DNA of 47,482 nucleotides from Candidatus Magnetominusculus dajiuhuensis (GTDB lineage Bacteria > Nitrospirota > Thermodesulfovibrionia > Thermodesulfovibrionales > Magnetobacteriaceae): positions 16,444-63,925 of the forward strand of contig JADFXP010000011.1 of the NCBI GenBank assembly GCA_015233465.1, given 5' to 3'. The notes beneath the pieces were generated by a model. The model saw nothing but the letters and a program-made list of their open reading frames with translations, had not been told where the DNA came from and did no database searches. Both the position numbers and the translations under genes were made by a program. Of the stretch, positions 32,587 to 42,163 are shown in pieces; position 1 is the stretch's first letter, and the number at the start of each line of letters is the position of its first letter.

Positions 32587-34249
32587 TTTCTATCATCTCT
32601 ACATATGACGGCCTGAAAAATAAATATTCATCGTCTTTATAAATTATATCTTTTATCCCAAACTTAAGGGTAATAGGCTCAATTGCACAAGAAGCAAGAT
32701 ATATAAATTCAGTGTTTGCTGAAAAAAACTTCAACTCCTTACCATCTAATGTTTGTGAAAAAAATAAAGGTACACTCCAAATCATTTTTTCGGCAGGTAC
32801 TCTTTTTATTTTTTTCTTCATAAAATACTTTAATCTATCACCTTTATTATATAAATATGTCTGTGGAAAAATATCATACACCATAATATTTGCATCGCCT
32901 CTATACAAAGAATCAAATAAATCTATAAATGTTCCAATTTGTTTGTGATATAAAAAAAGATTGTCTCCAGATTTTAAATTTTCAGATACAACTTTATATG
33001 TCTTTGTAACTGAGAAATAATTTGGGGATAAAAATGAATATCGTGCAAGATTAAGCAATAAATTTGTTGAAATGAAAACGCAGATTGATACAATTATTAA
33101 AATAGATTTAATATCCTTAATTGAAAAGATTTCATCAATTAATGGACGTTTAAAGGTTAATAACAATGAGAAAAACAATAACGTAAAAGGAATAGTTATC
33201 ATTAAATACCAATAATAACCGTTTTTATCTAACATTATTACAACTATTGAGGCGAAAAATAAGGATGTCATTAATATATTAATCCTATCAATATTTAACA
33301 GTTCTCTGCCATCTTTAAGAAGTAAAATTATAGCAGCAATCATTACTATCAAAAAAGGAAGCCAAAAAATCATTAGAAATATCTTCATTAAAAACATCGT
33401 ATTAGTTAGCATCAGAGCATTTTTAATTAATAGTATAACGCCTGAACCATAAGAATTTCCAAATGCCCCTTCATTACCAGCCATTTTACGTGTAATTACA
33501 CTCATAAGTTCATCTACAGACTCTGGATAGTGCATTAAATACCACCATACAACTATTAGCAAAGGCAGTGCAGCTGAAAAAATGTATAATAATGTTCCCC
33601 AAGTATTTAATTTCTTAATATTTAGGAGAAAAATGGTTAAAAAAAGTATCCCCGATACTATTATAAAATTTATGTGCACAGTTGTGCTTAGGCCTATAAA
33701 AAAAGCAGACAGGTAAAAATATAGATTAGTATCCTTATCAGATAATTCCCATTTTCGATATATTATTAATCCTGATAAAATAAAGACTACCCCCAATATC
33801 TCAGGCCTTAGATGCCAGCAATGCTGGGCAAATGGCGATATGGCAAGCAGGATTAAAAAAATATTGCCGTGTAGTACATAATCAGTTTTTGTCCTGTAAT
33901 GAATTAGTTTTATCAGATATATTGACAGAATTATCAAAACTAAGATTAAAGACATATAAAATAACTGATATGTATAAAAATTTAGCGGTATACGCAAGAA
34001 ATTTGTGATATATAAAAAAATACCCTGAAAAAATGAAAACCCGGGCATAAGGTAATTCTTAGTTGTAAAGAAATCCCCATAATATAAACCATTTTGAGAT
34101 TTATAGATTAACCCTAAGGCAGGAAGAAAATATTCCGCCACATCATTGCCATGCGGGGGTATGACAAATATTGAGGCTATTATATTACATAACCAAGCTG
34201 ATATGAAAATTTTTGTAGTATGAGGGCTTGATAGAATCTTAAATGTCAT
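32579..34249 (-). CDS. GT-C membrane glycosyltransferase, paralogue 2
   Basis: A 556-residue protein with about 11 membrane helices. Strongly similar in sequence to the upstream gene (shared GFSFFQGIFLYIT, ISPFAQH, RPEILGVVFI, IGLSTTVH, YPESV). The first loop has a conserved acidic region (HGNDVAEYF), the GT-C-type lipid-sugar motif. The C-terminal soluble domain (about 420-556) is also shared. Overlaps its neighbours by ATGA on both sides. It presumably transfers a sugar from a polyprenyl carrier outside the membrane; the donor and acceptor are unknown. Confidence 0.7.
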   Translation of the reverse strand: MTFKILSSPHTTKIFISAWLCNIIASIFVIPPHGNDVAEYFLPALGLIYKSQNGLYYGDFFTTKNYLMPGFSFFQGIFLYITNFLRIPLNFYTYQLFYMSLILVLIILSIYLIKLIHYRTKTDYVLHGNIFLILLAISPFAQHCWHLRPEILGVVFILSGLIIYRKWELSDKDTNLYFYLSAFFIGLSTTVHINFIIVSGILFLTIFLLNIKKLNTWGTLLYIFSAALPLLIVVWWYLMHYPESVDELMSVITRKMAGNEGAFGNSYGSGVILLIKNALMLTNTMFLMKIFLMIFWLPFLIVMIAAIILLLKDGRELLNIDRINILMTSLFFASIVVIMLDKNGYYWYLMITIPFTLLFFSLLLTFKRPLIDEIFSIKDIKSILIIVSICVFISTNLLLNLARYSFLSPNYFSVTKTYKVVSENLKSGDNLFLYHKQIGTFIDLFDSLYRGDANIMVYDIFPQTYLYNKGDRLKYFMKKKIKRVPAEKMIWSVPLFFSQTLDGKELKFFSANTEFIYLASCAIEPITLKFGIKDIIYKDDEYLFFRPSYVEMIENE

Positions 34250-35985
34250 TGCGTCAACATCTCTACCTTGCTTGGTCTAAAAAATACAGTATTCCAGTCT
34301 TCATAGATTATCTCCTTTACACTAAACTTCAGCCACAACTTCCCTACTCCATAAGGGACAAAATACCTAAACTCCATCTTATTAGGGAAAAATGTTAATC
34401 CTTCTGAAGCGCCTTCAACTCGATATTTTGCCGCTGCCCATACCATTTTTTCAGGCTGAACCTCTTCAATTTTTTTCCTCAAAAAAGTCTTCATTTTGTC
34501 TGCCTTTTCAAATAAATATGTCTGAGGAAATATATAATATACCGATATATCCGAATCTCTCTTATATTGGGCATCCATTAATTCCATAAATGTCCCAATC
34601 TGCCCAAACCACAAAAACAGCGTATCCCCAGATCTTAAGTGTTTAGATACATCTTGATATATATTTGGAGCTAAAATATATTGATTACGATATATTGTAT
34701 ATCTTATCCTTTGAAGCAATAGATTCGTTGAAACTATCACGCATAGAAAAATTATTATTATAGTTGACAGTTTAATTGACTGCATGTGTGAATCCACAGT
34801 TATCGGACTTCTAAAGGTTATCAATAATGATAAAAAGAATACCAAAAACACAGACGTTATTATATAATACCAAAAATATGCATTCTTGTCTAAAATTTCC
34901 ATAATCATAACGCCGATAAATAACGAAGTCATCAATACGTTGATTTTATTTATCTTAAAAAACTCCCTTTTATTTTTTACTAATATAATTATTGCAGAAA
35001 TAGTTGATACCAAAAGCGGCATCCAAAATATAGACACAAATATTCTCTGTATCAATGTCTGCCAACAATGAAATAATCCTACCTTGCAGCTAATCATTGA
35101 AGCCTCTGTTAATAATAATAATAAACCTGCCCCCAAAAAGCCTTTTTTATAAGATCCCCAGCCGCTATTTTTTATATTCAGCACAAACCACAACTCTTTC
35201 ACTGATTCAGGATAATGCACCCAAAACCACCATCCAACAATGAGTAATGGAAGAGATGCTGAAAATATAAATAATAGTGCCTGATATATCTTCAACTTTT
35301 TTATATCAATAATAAATATAACTAAAAATAATATTCCGCTTATTATTATAAAATTCAAGTGAACAGTGGTGCTAAGCCCTATCAAAAAAACCGCTAAATA
35401 ATAATATATATTAAAATTTCTTCCTGATAACTCCCATCTCCTATATACATCTAACCCAGCAATTATAAATACTATCCCCAATATCTCTGGTCTAAACAAC
35501 ACACTATGCTGCGCAAATGGCGATATACCAAGTATGATTAAAAAGATATTGACATGAGTTATGTAGTCAGTTTTTTCTTTTTTATGAATCTGCCTTGCAA
35601 GGTCTATAGATAAGATTATAAATGCTATAAATAAAAACTTGAAAAATATCACGTATGTGTAGTGATTTATTGGTATGTGAAAAAAATCTGTAATATAGAG
35701 AAATATCCCTTGAAAAAATGAAAATCCAGGCTGAATAAAATATTTAAATGTAAAATCATCTCCAAAATACATTCCATTTTGAAACTTATGCAATATTCCC
35801 AGACCGCCTAAAAAATACTCGCATAAATCACCAACATATAATGGCAATGTAAATGTTGACACTATGATATTACATACCCATGCAGTAATTAAGATATACA
35901 TGGTTATACGGCTTGATAATACCCTCTTAAAAACACTGCCAAAGGACTTTGTTAAGGATAAAACTGTTGCAGTAAAATTATTCAT
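34246..35985 (-). CDS. GT-C membrane glycosyltransferase, paralogue 1
   Basis: A 579-residue protein with about 11 membrane helices. The first loop has VGDLCEYF and a GDDF further on. Paralogue of the gene it overlaps (4-bp ATGA). The region PGFSFFQGIFLYI through RPEILGIVFII is conserved between the two; the C-terminal tails end EVMLTQ-type versus EMIENE and differ more. The soluble tail starts near residue 450. Both are likely products of a recent tandem duplication with later divergence. Confidence 0.7.
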   Translation of the reverse strand: MNNFTATVLSLTKSFGSVFKRVLSSRITMYILITAWVCNIIVSTFTLPLYVGDLCEYFLGGLGILHKFQNGMYFGDDFTFKYFIQPGFSFFQGIFLYITDFFHIPINHYTYVIFFKFLFIAFIILSIDLARQIHKKEKTDYITHVNIFLIILGISPFAQHSVLFRPEILGIVFIIAGLDVYRRWELSGRNFNIYYYLAVFLIGLSTTVHLNFIIISGILFLVIFIIDIKKLKIYQALLFIFSASLPLLIVGWWFWVHYPESVKELWFVLNIKNSGWGSYKKGFLGAGLLLLLTEASMISCKVGLFHCWQTLIQRIFVSIFWMPLLVSTISAIIILVKNKREFFKINKINVLMTSLFIGVMIMEILDKNAYFWYYIITSVFLVFFLSLLITFRSPITVDSHMQSIKLSTIIIIFLCVIVSTNLLLQRIRYTIYRNQYILAPNIYQDVSKHLRSGDTLFLWFGQIGTFMELMDAQYKRDSDISVYYIFPQTYLFEKADKMKTFLRKKIEEVQPEKMVWAAAKYRVEGASEGLTFFPNKMEFRYFVPYGVGKLWLKFSVKEIIYEDWNTVFFRPSKVEMLTQ

Positions 35986-36007
35986 CTCACTACTTTTTAC
36001 TACACAT

Positions 36008-37471
36008 CTATTTTGACTTCCATATTCTTAATATGGAAATATTTTTTTCACTGCTCTTAGCAAAAATCCGCGGGATTGCCCTTAATAAACGTCCAAGTGT
36101 AAGCAGTCCACCAAGAATTCCTGATTTTCTTATCATAGGAATTATCCGCCAATATGCCAAATATATGCTTACAAATGCATCATTTTGTATCCTTATCATA
36201 TCCTCTGGCGTAAAATCACCAACCTGCATAACAGCAGAACCATAGCGGCGGAATTTGCTAAAATCATCTATTAATAATTTTAAACCATACTCGCCTTTTT
36301 TTGCCATTTCATATAATTGTGTACCAGGATAAGGGATAGCAATACTAAGATTTGCCTGTTTTATCTCTTTTGAGTGTCTCAGAAATTTTAGTGTCTTTTC
36401 TATTGTTTCAATAGTCTCACCTGGGAGTCCTATCATACATGAATTTAAAGTCTCTATGTTGTATTTATTCGTTAATTTATTTGAAGATATATAACTTTCA
36501 ATAGGCACTTCCTTACGCATAATCTTCCTTATATTTTCATCAACTGATTCAAGACCAAAAGATATTCTTGTTAGTCCAGTTCCTGCCATCTTTGCAACTA
36601 ACTCTTCATCTAATAAATTTGCGCGAGTCCCTGCCTCAAAGGTAATAGATAAGTTATCTTTCTTTATCAAATCACATATTTCCATAATATGATCTCTATT
36701 TGCAGTAAGCGTGTCATCCAAAAAAATAAAATGTGTTATACCAAAATTCTTAACAATATAGGCTATCTCATCTACCACTAATCTTGGAGTCCTGCGTCTG
36801 CTTCTCTTGCCAAAGACCTTAGTGCTGCAAAAGATACAATTAAAAGGACATCCCCTTGAAGTCATAATCGTTGTAAATCTTTTAACGCCGTGCATGGTTC
36901 CAATATTATATTTAGACAAATTTAGTAAATGCCTTGCAGGGATTGGAATTGAATCAACATCAATTGAAGAATCTGCAATACCTGAAAATAAGACATTACC
37001 ATCTTTTCTATACAGAATACCTTTTACAGAGCCAAAATCACTTCCTTCCTCAAGACATTTAAGAAAATCATTCCAAGAATTATCCGCTTCCCCAATAAAC
37101 CCATAATCAAAACACGGCAAAAATGCCTCATACTTCAATATAGTTATATGCGGCCCGCCAATAATTATCGGAGGACATCCTTTAATCTTTTCCTTAAACC
37201 GCTTAGCAAGCTCTACTGCTACATTAAAAAATGGCGTTGTTGCAGTAATACCTATAAGATCAGGTTTAAATTCCTCTGCCTTTATTACCATCTTATCAGC
37301 AGGAACATCCTCTGCCTCGCCGTCAATAATCTTTACCACATGTCCTTTACTTTCAGCCTGAGATGCCAAATAACATAAATTTAGAGGAGGCCAAACAGAT
37401 GCCTTCTTTGCAAAAAAAGAAATCAATCCATAATCTTCTGTCCACTTTGGAAATATTAGTAATATCTTCAT
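36008..37471 (-). CDS. B12-binding radical SAM enzyme (1)
   Basis: A 487-residue BchE-like radical SAM protein. An N-terminal cobalamin-binding-type domain (about 1-150; LIFPKWTEDYG..., GPHITILKYEAF) lacks a DxHxxG motif, as in many class B enzymes. The [4Fe-4S] site is TSRGCPFNCIFCST (CxxxCxxC, about residues 200-215), followed by FLDDTLTANRD and GLESVDENI. It lies in the surface sugar operon, 12 bp after the DegT-like gene. Possible roles include C-methylation or another radical modification of a sugar or lipid; the substrate cannot be stated. Confidence 0.85.
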   Translation of the reverse strand: MKILLIFPKWTEDYGLISFFAKKASVWPPLNLCYLASQAESKGHVVKIIDGEAEDVPADKMVIKAEEFKPDLIGITATTPFFNVAVELAKRFKEKIKGCPPIIIGGPHITILKYEAFLPCFDYGFIGEADNSWNDFLKCLEEGSDFGSVKGILYRKDGNVLFSGIADSSIDVDSIPIPARHLLNLSKYNIGTMHGVKRFTTIMTSRGCPFNCIFCSTKVFGKRSRRRTPRLVVDEIAYIVKNFGITHFIFLDDTLTANRDHIMEICDLIKKDNLSITFEAGTRANLLDEELVAKMAGTGLTRISFGLESVDENIRKIMRKEVPIESYISSNKLTNKYNIETLNSCMIGLPGETIETIEKTLKFLRHSKEIKQANLSIAIPYPGTQLYEMAKKGEYGLKLLIDDFSKFRRYGSAVMQVGDFTPEDMIRIQNDAFVSIYLAYWRIIPMIRKSGILGGLLTLGRLLRAIPRIFAKSSEKNISILRIWKSK

Positions 37472-37483
37472 TAGCGCCTCATT

Positions 37484-38695
37484 CTATCTATTTTCCTTTA
37501 TAAATTTATCTATTACATTAAGTATATAATCACATTCAATGCGTCCCAAATCCTGATGAATCCCTATATGAATACCATTTTCTCCTAAATATTCTGCATT
37601 TGGAAATTCTCCCAGCCTATAGCCTAAAAATCCAAATCCAGGACATTGCGTAGGCATTGAAGAAAATAAACTCCTTGTGTCAATACCATTTTTCTCCATA
37701 TAATTTACAAGCTGATTACGCGTAAATTTAACGCCTTGCTGTATAATTATCGGCAGTGCATGAGGTCCTATTTCCTCATAAGATTCTTTCTCTATTGTTG
37801 CCAAATACGGACTAAACCTTGAAAATTGTCCCATCAAATAATAGAGATTATCACGTCTTTTATTTAAAATATCATTATAAATACCAAGCGCCCCAATCCC
37901 TATTGCTGCCTCAAGTTCATTCATCTTTGCAGAATATCCAATCCTCTCAAATACAAATCTAATATCTGCATTATCTCCATATTTAAACCGTTTATCGCAA
38001 TGTGCAGAAGCAGTATTCAATACGCAGCTCTCACACTTGCAGGCGCGTCCATGACTCCTTAGTGAGCGCAAGATCTCAGCATATTCACTATTATTAGTAG
38101 TTACTATACCGCCCTCGCCTGTTGTGATTATATGGGCAATATAAAGACTGTATGCAGCCATATCACCTATTGTCCCTATATTTCTATTTTTATAGACAGC
38201 TCCATGAGCCTCAGCAGCGTCTTCTATTACAACTAATTTATGCCTTTTTGCAATCTCATTTATAGTATCCATCTCTGCTGGTTTCCCCATTAAGTGAACT
38301 GGCATTATAGCCCTAGTCTTAGGGGTTATGGCTCTTTCTATGAGGGATGGATCTATGTTTAATGTATTTCTTTCTACATCTACAAAGACAGGAGTAAACC
38401 CTGCCTGTAATACTGCATTTCCTGTTGCCACAAAGGATAAGGCTGGAACAATTATCTCATCACCACGATTTGCGCCATAATCATAAAGGACCGCACATGC
38501 GAGCACATCCGCATCTGTGCCTGAACTTAATGCTATTGCCTCGCTTGTGCCGACAACAGCAGCAAATTTCTTCTCAAACTCCCTGACATATTTACCGCTT
38601 GAGATGCGGTTTGAATCAAGTATTTTATTTATTAATGTCCGTGACTGCTCTGTAATAGTTATTGTTCCAAATGGTATATTCATCTTCTTAGGCAT
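37484..38695 (-). CDS. E1/RfbH-like PMP-dependent sugar 3-dehydratase (DegT fold)
   Basis: DegT/DnrJ/EryC1/StrS fold, 403 residues. Family landmarks are present: SSGTDADVLA, IVPALSFVATGNAV, VVIEDAAEAHGA. The usual PLP-Lys motif is SLYIAHIITTGEGG, with His188 in place of Lys, as in E1 (RfbH/AscC) and ColD dehydratases that use free PMP and do not transaminate. Starting 31 residues later, Cys219, Cys221, Cys224 and Cys233 (CKCESC...C) recall the [2Fe-2S] site of E1. I infer radical C3-deoxygenation of an NDP-4-keto-6-deoxy sugar. No E3 reductase lies in the window. Confidence 0.7.
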   Translation of the reverse strand: MPKKMNIPFGTITITEQSRTLINKILDSNRISSGKYVREFEKKFAAVVGTSEAIALSSGTDADVLACAVLYDYGANRGDEIIVPALSFVATGNAVLQAGFTPVFVDVERNTLNIDPSLIERAITPKTRAIMPVHLMGKPAEMDTINEIAKRHKLVVIEDAAEAHGAVYKNRNIGTIGDMAAYSLYIAHIITTGEGGIVTTNNSEYAEILRSLRSHGRACKCESCVLNTASAHCDKRFKYGDNADIRFVFERIGYSAKMNELEAAIGIGALGIYNDILNKRRDNLYYLMGQFSRFSPYLATIEKESYEEIGPHALPIIIQQGVKFTRNQLVNYMEKNGIDTRSLFSSMPTQCPGFGFLGYRLGEFPNAEYLGENGIHIGIHQDLGRIECDYILNVIDKFIKENR

Positions 38696-38709
38696 CTTTA
38701 ATGCTGCTC

Positions 38710-39714
38710 CTATTTTATAACATACGAAATATTTGGTTGATAGAAAACTATCTGACTCCCTGATGTCTCAAACTTAAATGGTACATGCAGAATGTTTTTT
38801 AAACGCTCTTTAATTTGTTTCTGAGCATCTAATCTTGCAAAAATCAGCAAAAAACCTCCACCACCAGCCCCAAGCAATTTGCCGCCCTCTGCCCCAGCGC
38901 TTAATGCCGCTTTATATAAATTATCTACTAAATCAGTGGTTATCTTATCCGTTAGACCACGCTTTAATTTCCACGATTCATTTAATAATCTCCCAAATTC
39001 GGCTAAATCTCTGTTTTCATCTTTTAAAATAGCAATTGATTCATCTACCATTTCGTGCATAATAGATAAATCTTTTTTATTATTTTTGATATTTTTTATC
39101 TGCTCTCCTGCTATCTCAGATGCTATACGTGAAAGACCTGTATAAAAAAGCATAAAATGATCTTGAAAATCCTTAAAGCGCTCTACTGATAATATCATAG
39201 GCTGCACATCTATTGAATCCATCTTGAAACTTATCTTATTAAACCCGCCATATGCAGCAGCCACCTGATCCTGCGACCCTACATTTTCTTTTATCATATC
39301 CTGTTCTATCATTATTGATTCATTAGCTAGCTGCTCTTTGCTTACCATCTGCCCATTTAACGCATATAATGCCTGTAGTAATCCAACAGTAAATGATGAG
39401 CTTGACCCTAATCCTGACCGTGCAGGCAGGTCTCCGTCATGATGTATCTCTATACCATCTGATACCTTCATAAACCTAAATACCTCCCGCACTGCTGGAT
39501 GGTTTATCTCATCAATCGTCTTAACTTCTTCAGATTTTGAATATACTATTCTATGCTTATGCTCAAAAAACGGAGGCAAATATCTGCAGCTTATATAACA
39601 ATATTTATCTATTGTAGTTGATAATACTGCTCCTCCATTCTCTTGATAATATAATGGATAGTCAGTGCCTCCTCCAAAAAAGGAGATTCTAAATGGTGTT
39701 CTATTTATTATAAT
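38710..39714 (-). CDS. hddA: HddA-like GHMP sugar kinase with an ATT start
   Basis: A 334-residue GHMP kinase; the HddA-type phosphorylates D-glycero-D-manno-heptose 7-phosphate at C1. The AUG-less start is inferred: the frame extends upstream of the apparent TTG at 39579 through NRTPFRISFFGGGTDYP (full N-terminal substrate motif) to a stop after ATAGGAGC. ATT at 39712-39714 sits 6 nt after AGGAG, at the exact place where relatives have Met (M-II-R-R/N-xP). The ATP loop is PARSGLGSSSSFTVG and the last motif GKLLGAGGGGFLLIF. Stop/SD spacing to the methyltransferase gene is 14 nt. Confidence 0.85.
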   Translation of the reverse strand: MIINRTPFRISFFGGGTDYPLYYQENGGAVLSTTIDKYCYISCRYLPPFFEHKHRIVYSKSEEVKTIDEINHPAVREVFRFMKVSDGIEIHHDGDLPARSGLGSSSSFTVGLLQALYALNGQMVSKEQLANESIMIEQDMIKENVGSQDQVAAAYGGFNKISFKMDSIDVQPMILSVERFKDFQDHFMLFYTGLSRIASEIAGEQIKNIKNNKKDLSIMHEMVDESIAILKDENRDLAEFGRLLNESWKLKRGLTDKITTDLVDNLYKAALSAGAEGGKLLGAGGGGFLLIFARLDAQKQIKERLKNILHVPFKFETSGSQIVFYQPNISYVIK

Positions 39715-39728
39715 TTTAAGCTCCTATT

Positions 39729-40667
39729 TCATAACATCATAAAAGACTTAATCAACATTGACAATATCTTAAGCCTTACCTGCTCTAAAGAAACCTGAGA
39801 AGATAGCTTAACAATCTCTTTATCCTCCAGATAATCAGTATCTTTTAATTGATTATCATACAAGGAATGTTCAAACATCTGTAATACCTCTTCCCATTCG
39901 AAAAATTTTCGTTTATTTTTAGTTAATTGAAATATGCTTTCTCTATTAATCTTTAGACCAAAATTTATTATATAACACGCATCAAGATCAGTTATCTGCT
40001 CATTACATTTTACTCCCATTTCTCTCATTTTTATATAATCTTTAAGTATTTTATCTAAATTTTTATCGTTTTCACAAATCCTAATTACCCTGTCAAGTAT
40101 AGTTTTAAAGGTTTCTTTACAATCATTGGTAGATAACTTTATTGAATTGTCTCTAATCTTACCAGTTATGAGTCTGTATTGATGAACTGGATTTTCTATA
40201 AGCCCAAGCCTTAACATTGAGTCAACTACTATACGAACGCCAAGATGTACTGTCTCACACTTTGTTGGAGGGTCATAATCATGAAAACAAATCATACCAT
40301 CAGGTTTGAGGAATGGCGACCATAAATTATAATCAATAAATACATCTTTCAATGTATGACTACCATCTATAAATAAAAAGTCTATAGGTTTTTTACCATT
40401 TTGCAGCCATTCAAAAGCGCCTTGCTCAGATGATTTATGTTCTATAAATACCATTGTATGTCTAAGTTTTTCATATGCCTCAAGGGAAGGAGCAATATCA
40501 TAAGACCATATCTCTATTTCTCTATCCTTTGTAGCATTATAAAAAATCTCAGATGATCCTCCCTGAGCTGTGCCAATTTCAACTATAACTCCGCCCTTTG
40601 GCACTAATGAAGCGTAATCAAATAATAATTCTTTTTCTTCCACCCATAATTGTGAAGAATTATCCAT
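39729..40667 (-). CDS. SAM-dependent methyltransferase (Methyltransf_24-like)
   Basis: A 312-residue class I methyltransferase. The SAM loop is VIVEIGTAQGGSSEI (about residues 24-38), acidic post-II IWSYDI, then IDFLFIDGSHTLKDVFIDY and MICFHDYDPP, the Methyltransf_24 pattern seen in sugar O-methyltransferases. A C-terminal helical tail of about 130 residues is not recognised. It lies between B12 radical SAM 2 and the kinase gene, so it probably O-methylates an NDP-sugar or glycan of this locus. Which position is unknown. Confidence 0.82.
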   Translation of the reverse strand: MDNSSQLWVEEKELLFDYASLVPKGGVIVEIGTAQGGSSEIFYNATKDREIEIWSYDIAPSLEAYEKLRHTMVFIEHKSSEQGAFEWLQNGKKPIDFLFIDGSHTLKDVFIDYNLWSPFLKPDGMICFHDYDPPTKCETVHLGVRIVVDSMLRLGLIENPVHQYRLITGKIRDNSIKLSTNDCKETFKTILDRVIRICENDKNLDKILKDYIKMREMGVKCNEQITDLDACYIINFGLKINRESIFQLTKNKRKFFEWEEVLQMFEHSLYDNQLKDTDYLEDKEIVKLSSQVSLEQVRLKILSMLIKSFMML

Positions 40668-40687
40668 TAACCTCTCCTAATTTATTG

Positions 40688-42163
40688 CTAATTTCCATTT
40701 TCTAATAATTTTCTTTTTAATCTCGTCTTCGTCATTCCTTCTATATGAGACCTTACTTCCTTAGAAAATTTATCCTCTATCATCTCTCTATAACCCAAAT
40801 CCTCAAAATAAATATGAAATGCCTGATCTCTAAATCTCAACACCTCTGCTGCACTTATATATTTTGTAGGCAGGGGTTGAATCTCATAGGAATGCTGCGA
40901 ATATCCATGCCACATCTTTGGCAGAACCCATCTTTCTTTAACTGCTATCTCATATAATCTTGACCCAGGATACGCCATTGCGCAATAAAAATTGGCAAAT
41001 TCACATCTTAAATCTATTGCCAAATCCAGCGTCTCCTGCATGGTATCAATAGTATCATCAGGCAGACCAAATATATAATTTCCAATCACCCTTATACCTT
41101 CATTTTGAATGGTTTCAACAACATGTTTAATATCCTTTACGCGCATCTTTTTTTCAGCGCCGTCTCTGACCTCAGGATTTGCGGATTCAATGCCTAATGC
41201 AAGCCAATTAATTCCAGCCTTTTTCATCTTTTTTAGATTCTCAGCTTTTACGGTATCTACCCGTGCATATGCCCATATATTTAAATCATAACCTCTTTGT
41301 ATGATTAAATCAACTATCGTCATATAATGAGATTCCCTTAAAACAAAAAGCTCATCTATTATCTTAATATTTTTTATTCCATATTTATCTACTAAAACAC
41401 CTATTTCTTCAATCACCAATTGTGGACTTCTATACCTTATCCCAGATCCGCCAAATGGCGCATTAATACAACAAAAAACACAGCTAAACGGACATCCTAG
41501 ACTGGTATATATTGCCCCATACGGCATTCTATTATTTATATCATCAAAACAATGCCAATTATGCGCCTTATATTTTGCCATTGGAAGCAAGTCCCATGCT
41601 GCCATTGGTAATGAGACATCCAAATCATGCAAAAGCTCCGCCCTTTTATTATGTCTTATTACTCCGTTGTCATAATACCATAACCCAGCGACCTTTGAAT
41701 AGTCACCTCTGTTTTTCAACACATTTATTAAGCCTATTAATGTGGTAAATCCCTCGCCTTCTATTACAAAATCCACACCCTCCTCTGTTATGGTCTGTCT
41801 TGGAAGGGCTGATGGATGTAGTCCGCCTAATGCAACTAATGACCTTGTTCCTTCTTTTACTGCCTTACAAATCTTCCCAGATATTGTCATATTTTGAGTT
41901 GAGGCTGAGGGCTGAGACCCATATACTACGACTACTGTAAGGAGCGGATTTAATCTGCTAATCTCTGCTGCTGTTTCATCGGCAGTATAATTTTCTGCAT
42001 TTGAGTCAATAACCTCTACGCTAATACCGTTATTCCTTAAGTATGATGCCATCACAGAAGGCCAAAATGGAGGCTCTGTTGCAGAATAATCATCTGCAAG
42101 TGTCTGATAGACCTGCCGTTTATCGCCAGGATTTATTAATACTATATCAAGTTGTCTGAGCAT
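40688..42163 (-). CDS. B12-binding radical SAM enzyme (2)
   Basis: A 491-residue BchE-like protein: cobalamin-binding fold (about 1-150; VVVVYGSQPSASTQNM, ALGGLHPSALP), then TSLGCPFSCVFCCINAPFG with CxxxCxxC, and WLALGIESANPEVRDG. Paralogous to the enzyme at 36008-37471 in domain order and many motifs (YGIKNIKIIDELFVLRE versus FGITHFIFLDDTL). It overlaps the transketolase C gene by 22 bp, indicating tight coupling. A small C-terminal basic tail ends KTRLKRKLLENGN. Confidence 0.85.
   Translation of the reverse strand: MLRQLDIVLINPGDKRQVYQTLADDYSATEPPFWPSVMASYLRNNGISVEVIDSNAENYTADETAAEISRLNPLLTVVVVYGSQPSASTQNMTISGKICKAVKEGTRSLVALGGLHPSALPRQTITEEGVDFVIEGEGFTTLIGLINVLKNRGDYSKVAGLWYYDNGVIRHNKRAELLHDLDVSLPMAAWDLLPMAKYKAHNWHCFDDINNRMPYGAIYTSLGCPFSCVFCCINAPFGGSGIRYRSPQLVIEEIGVLVDKYGIKNIKIIDELFVLRESHYMTIVDLIIQRGYDLNIWAYARVDTVKAENLKKMKKAGINWLALGIESANPEVRDGAEKKMRVKDIKHVVETIQNEGIRVIGNYIFGLPDDTIDTMQETLDLAIDLRCEFANFYCAMAYPGSRLYEIAVKERWVLPKMWHGYSQHSYEIQPLPTKYISAAEVLRFRDQAFHIYFEDLGYREMIEDKFSKEVRSHIEGMTKTRLKRKLLENGN

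Noticed and set aside
32579..35985. GT-C pair as a duplicated assembly artefact
   Set aside because: The two copies differ throughout at the amino-acid level, so they are true paralogues.
37484..38695. Loss of the PLP lysine as sequencing error or gene decay
   Set aside because: The rest of the protein is intact and the His plus downstream Cys cluster match a known functional subclass.
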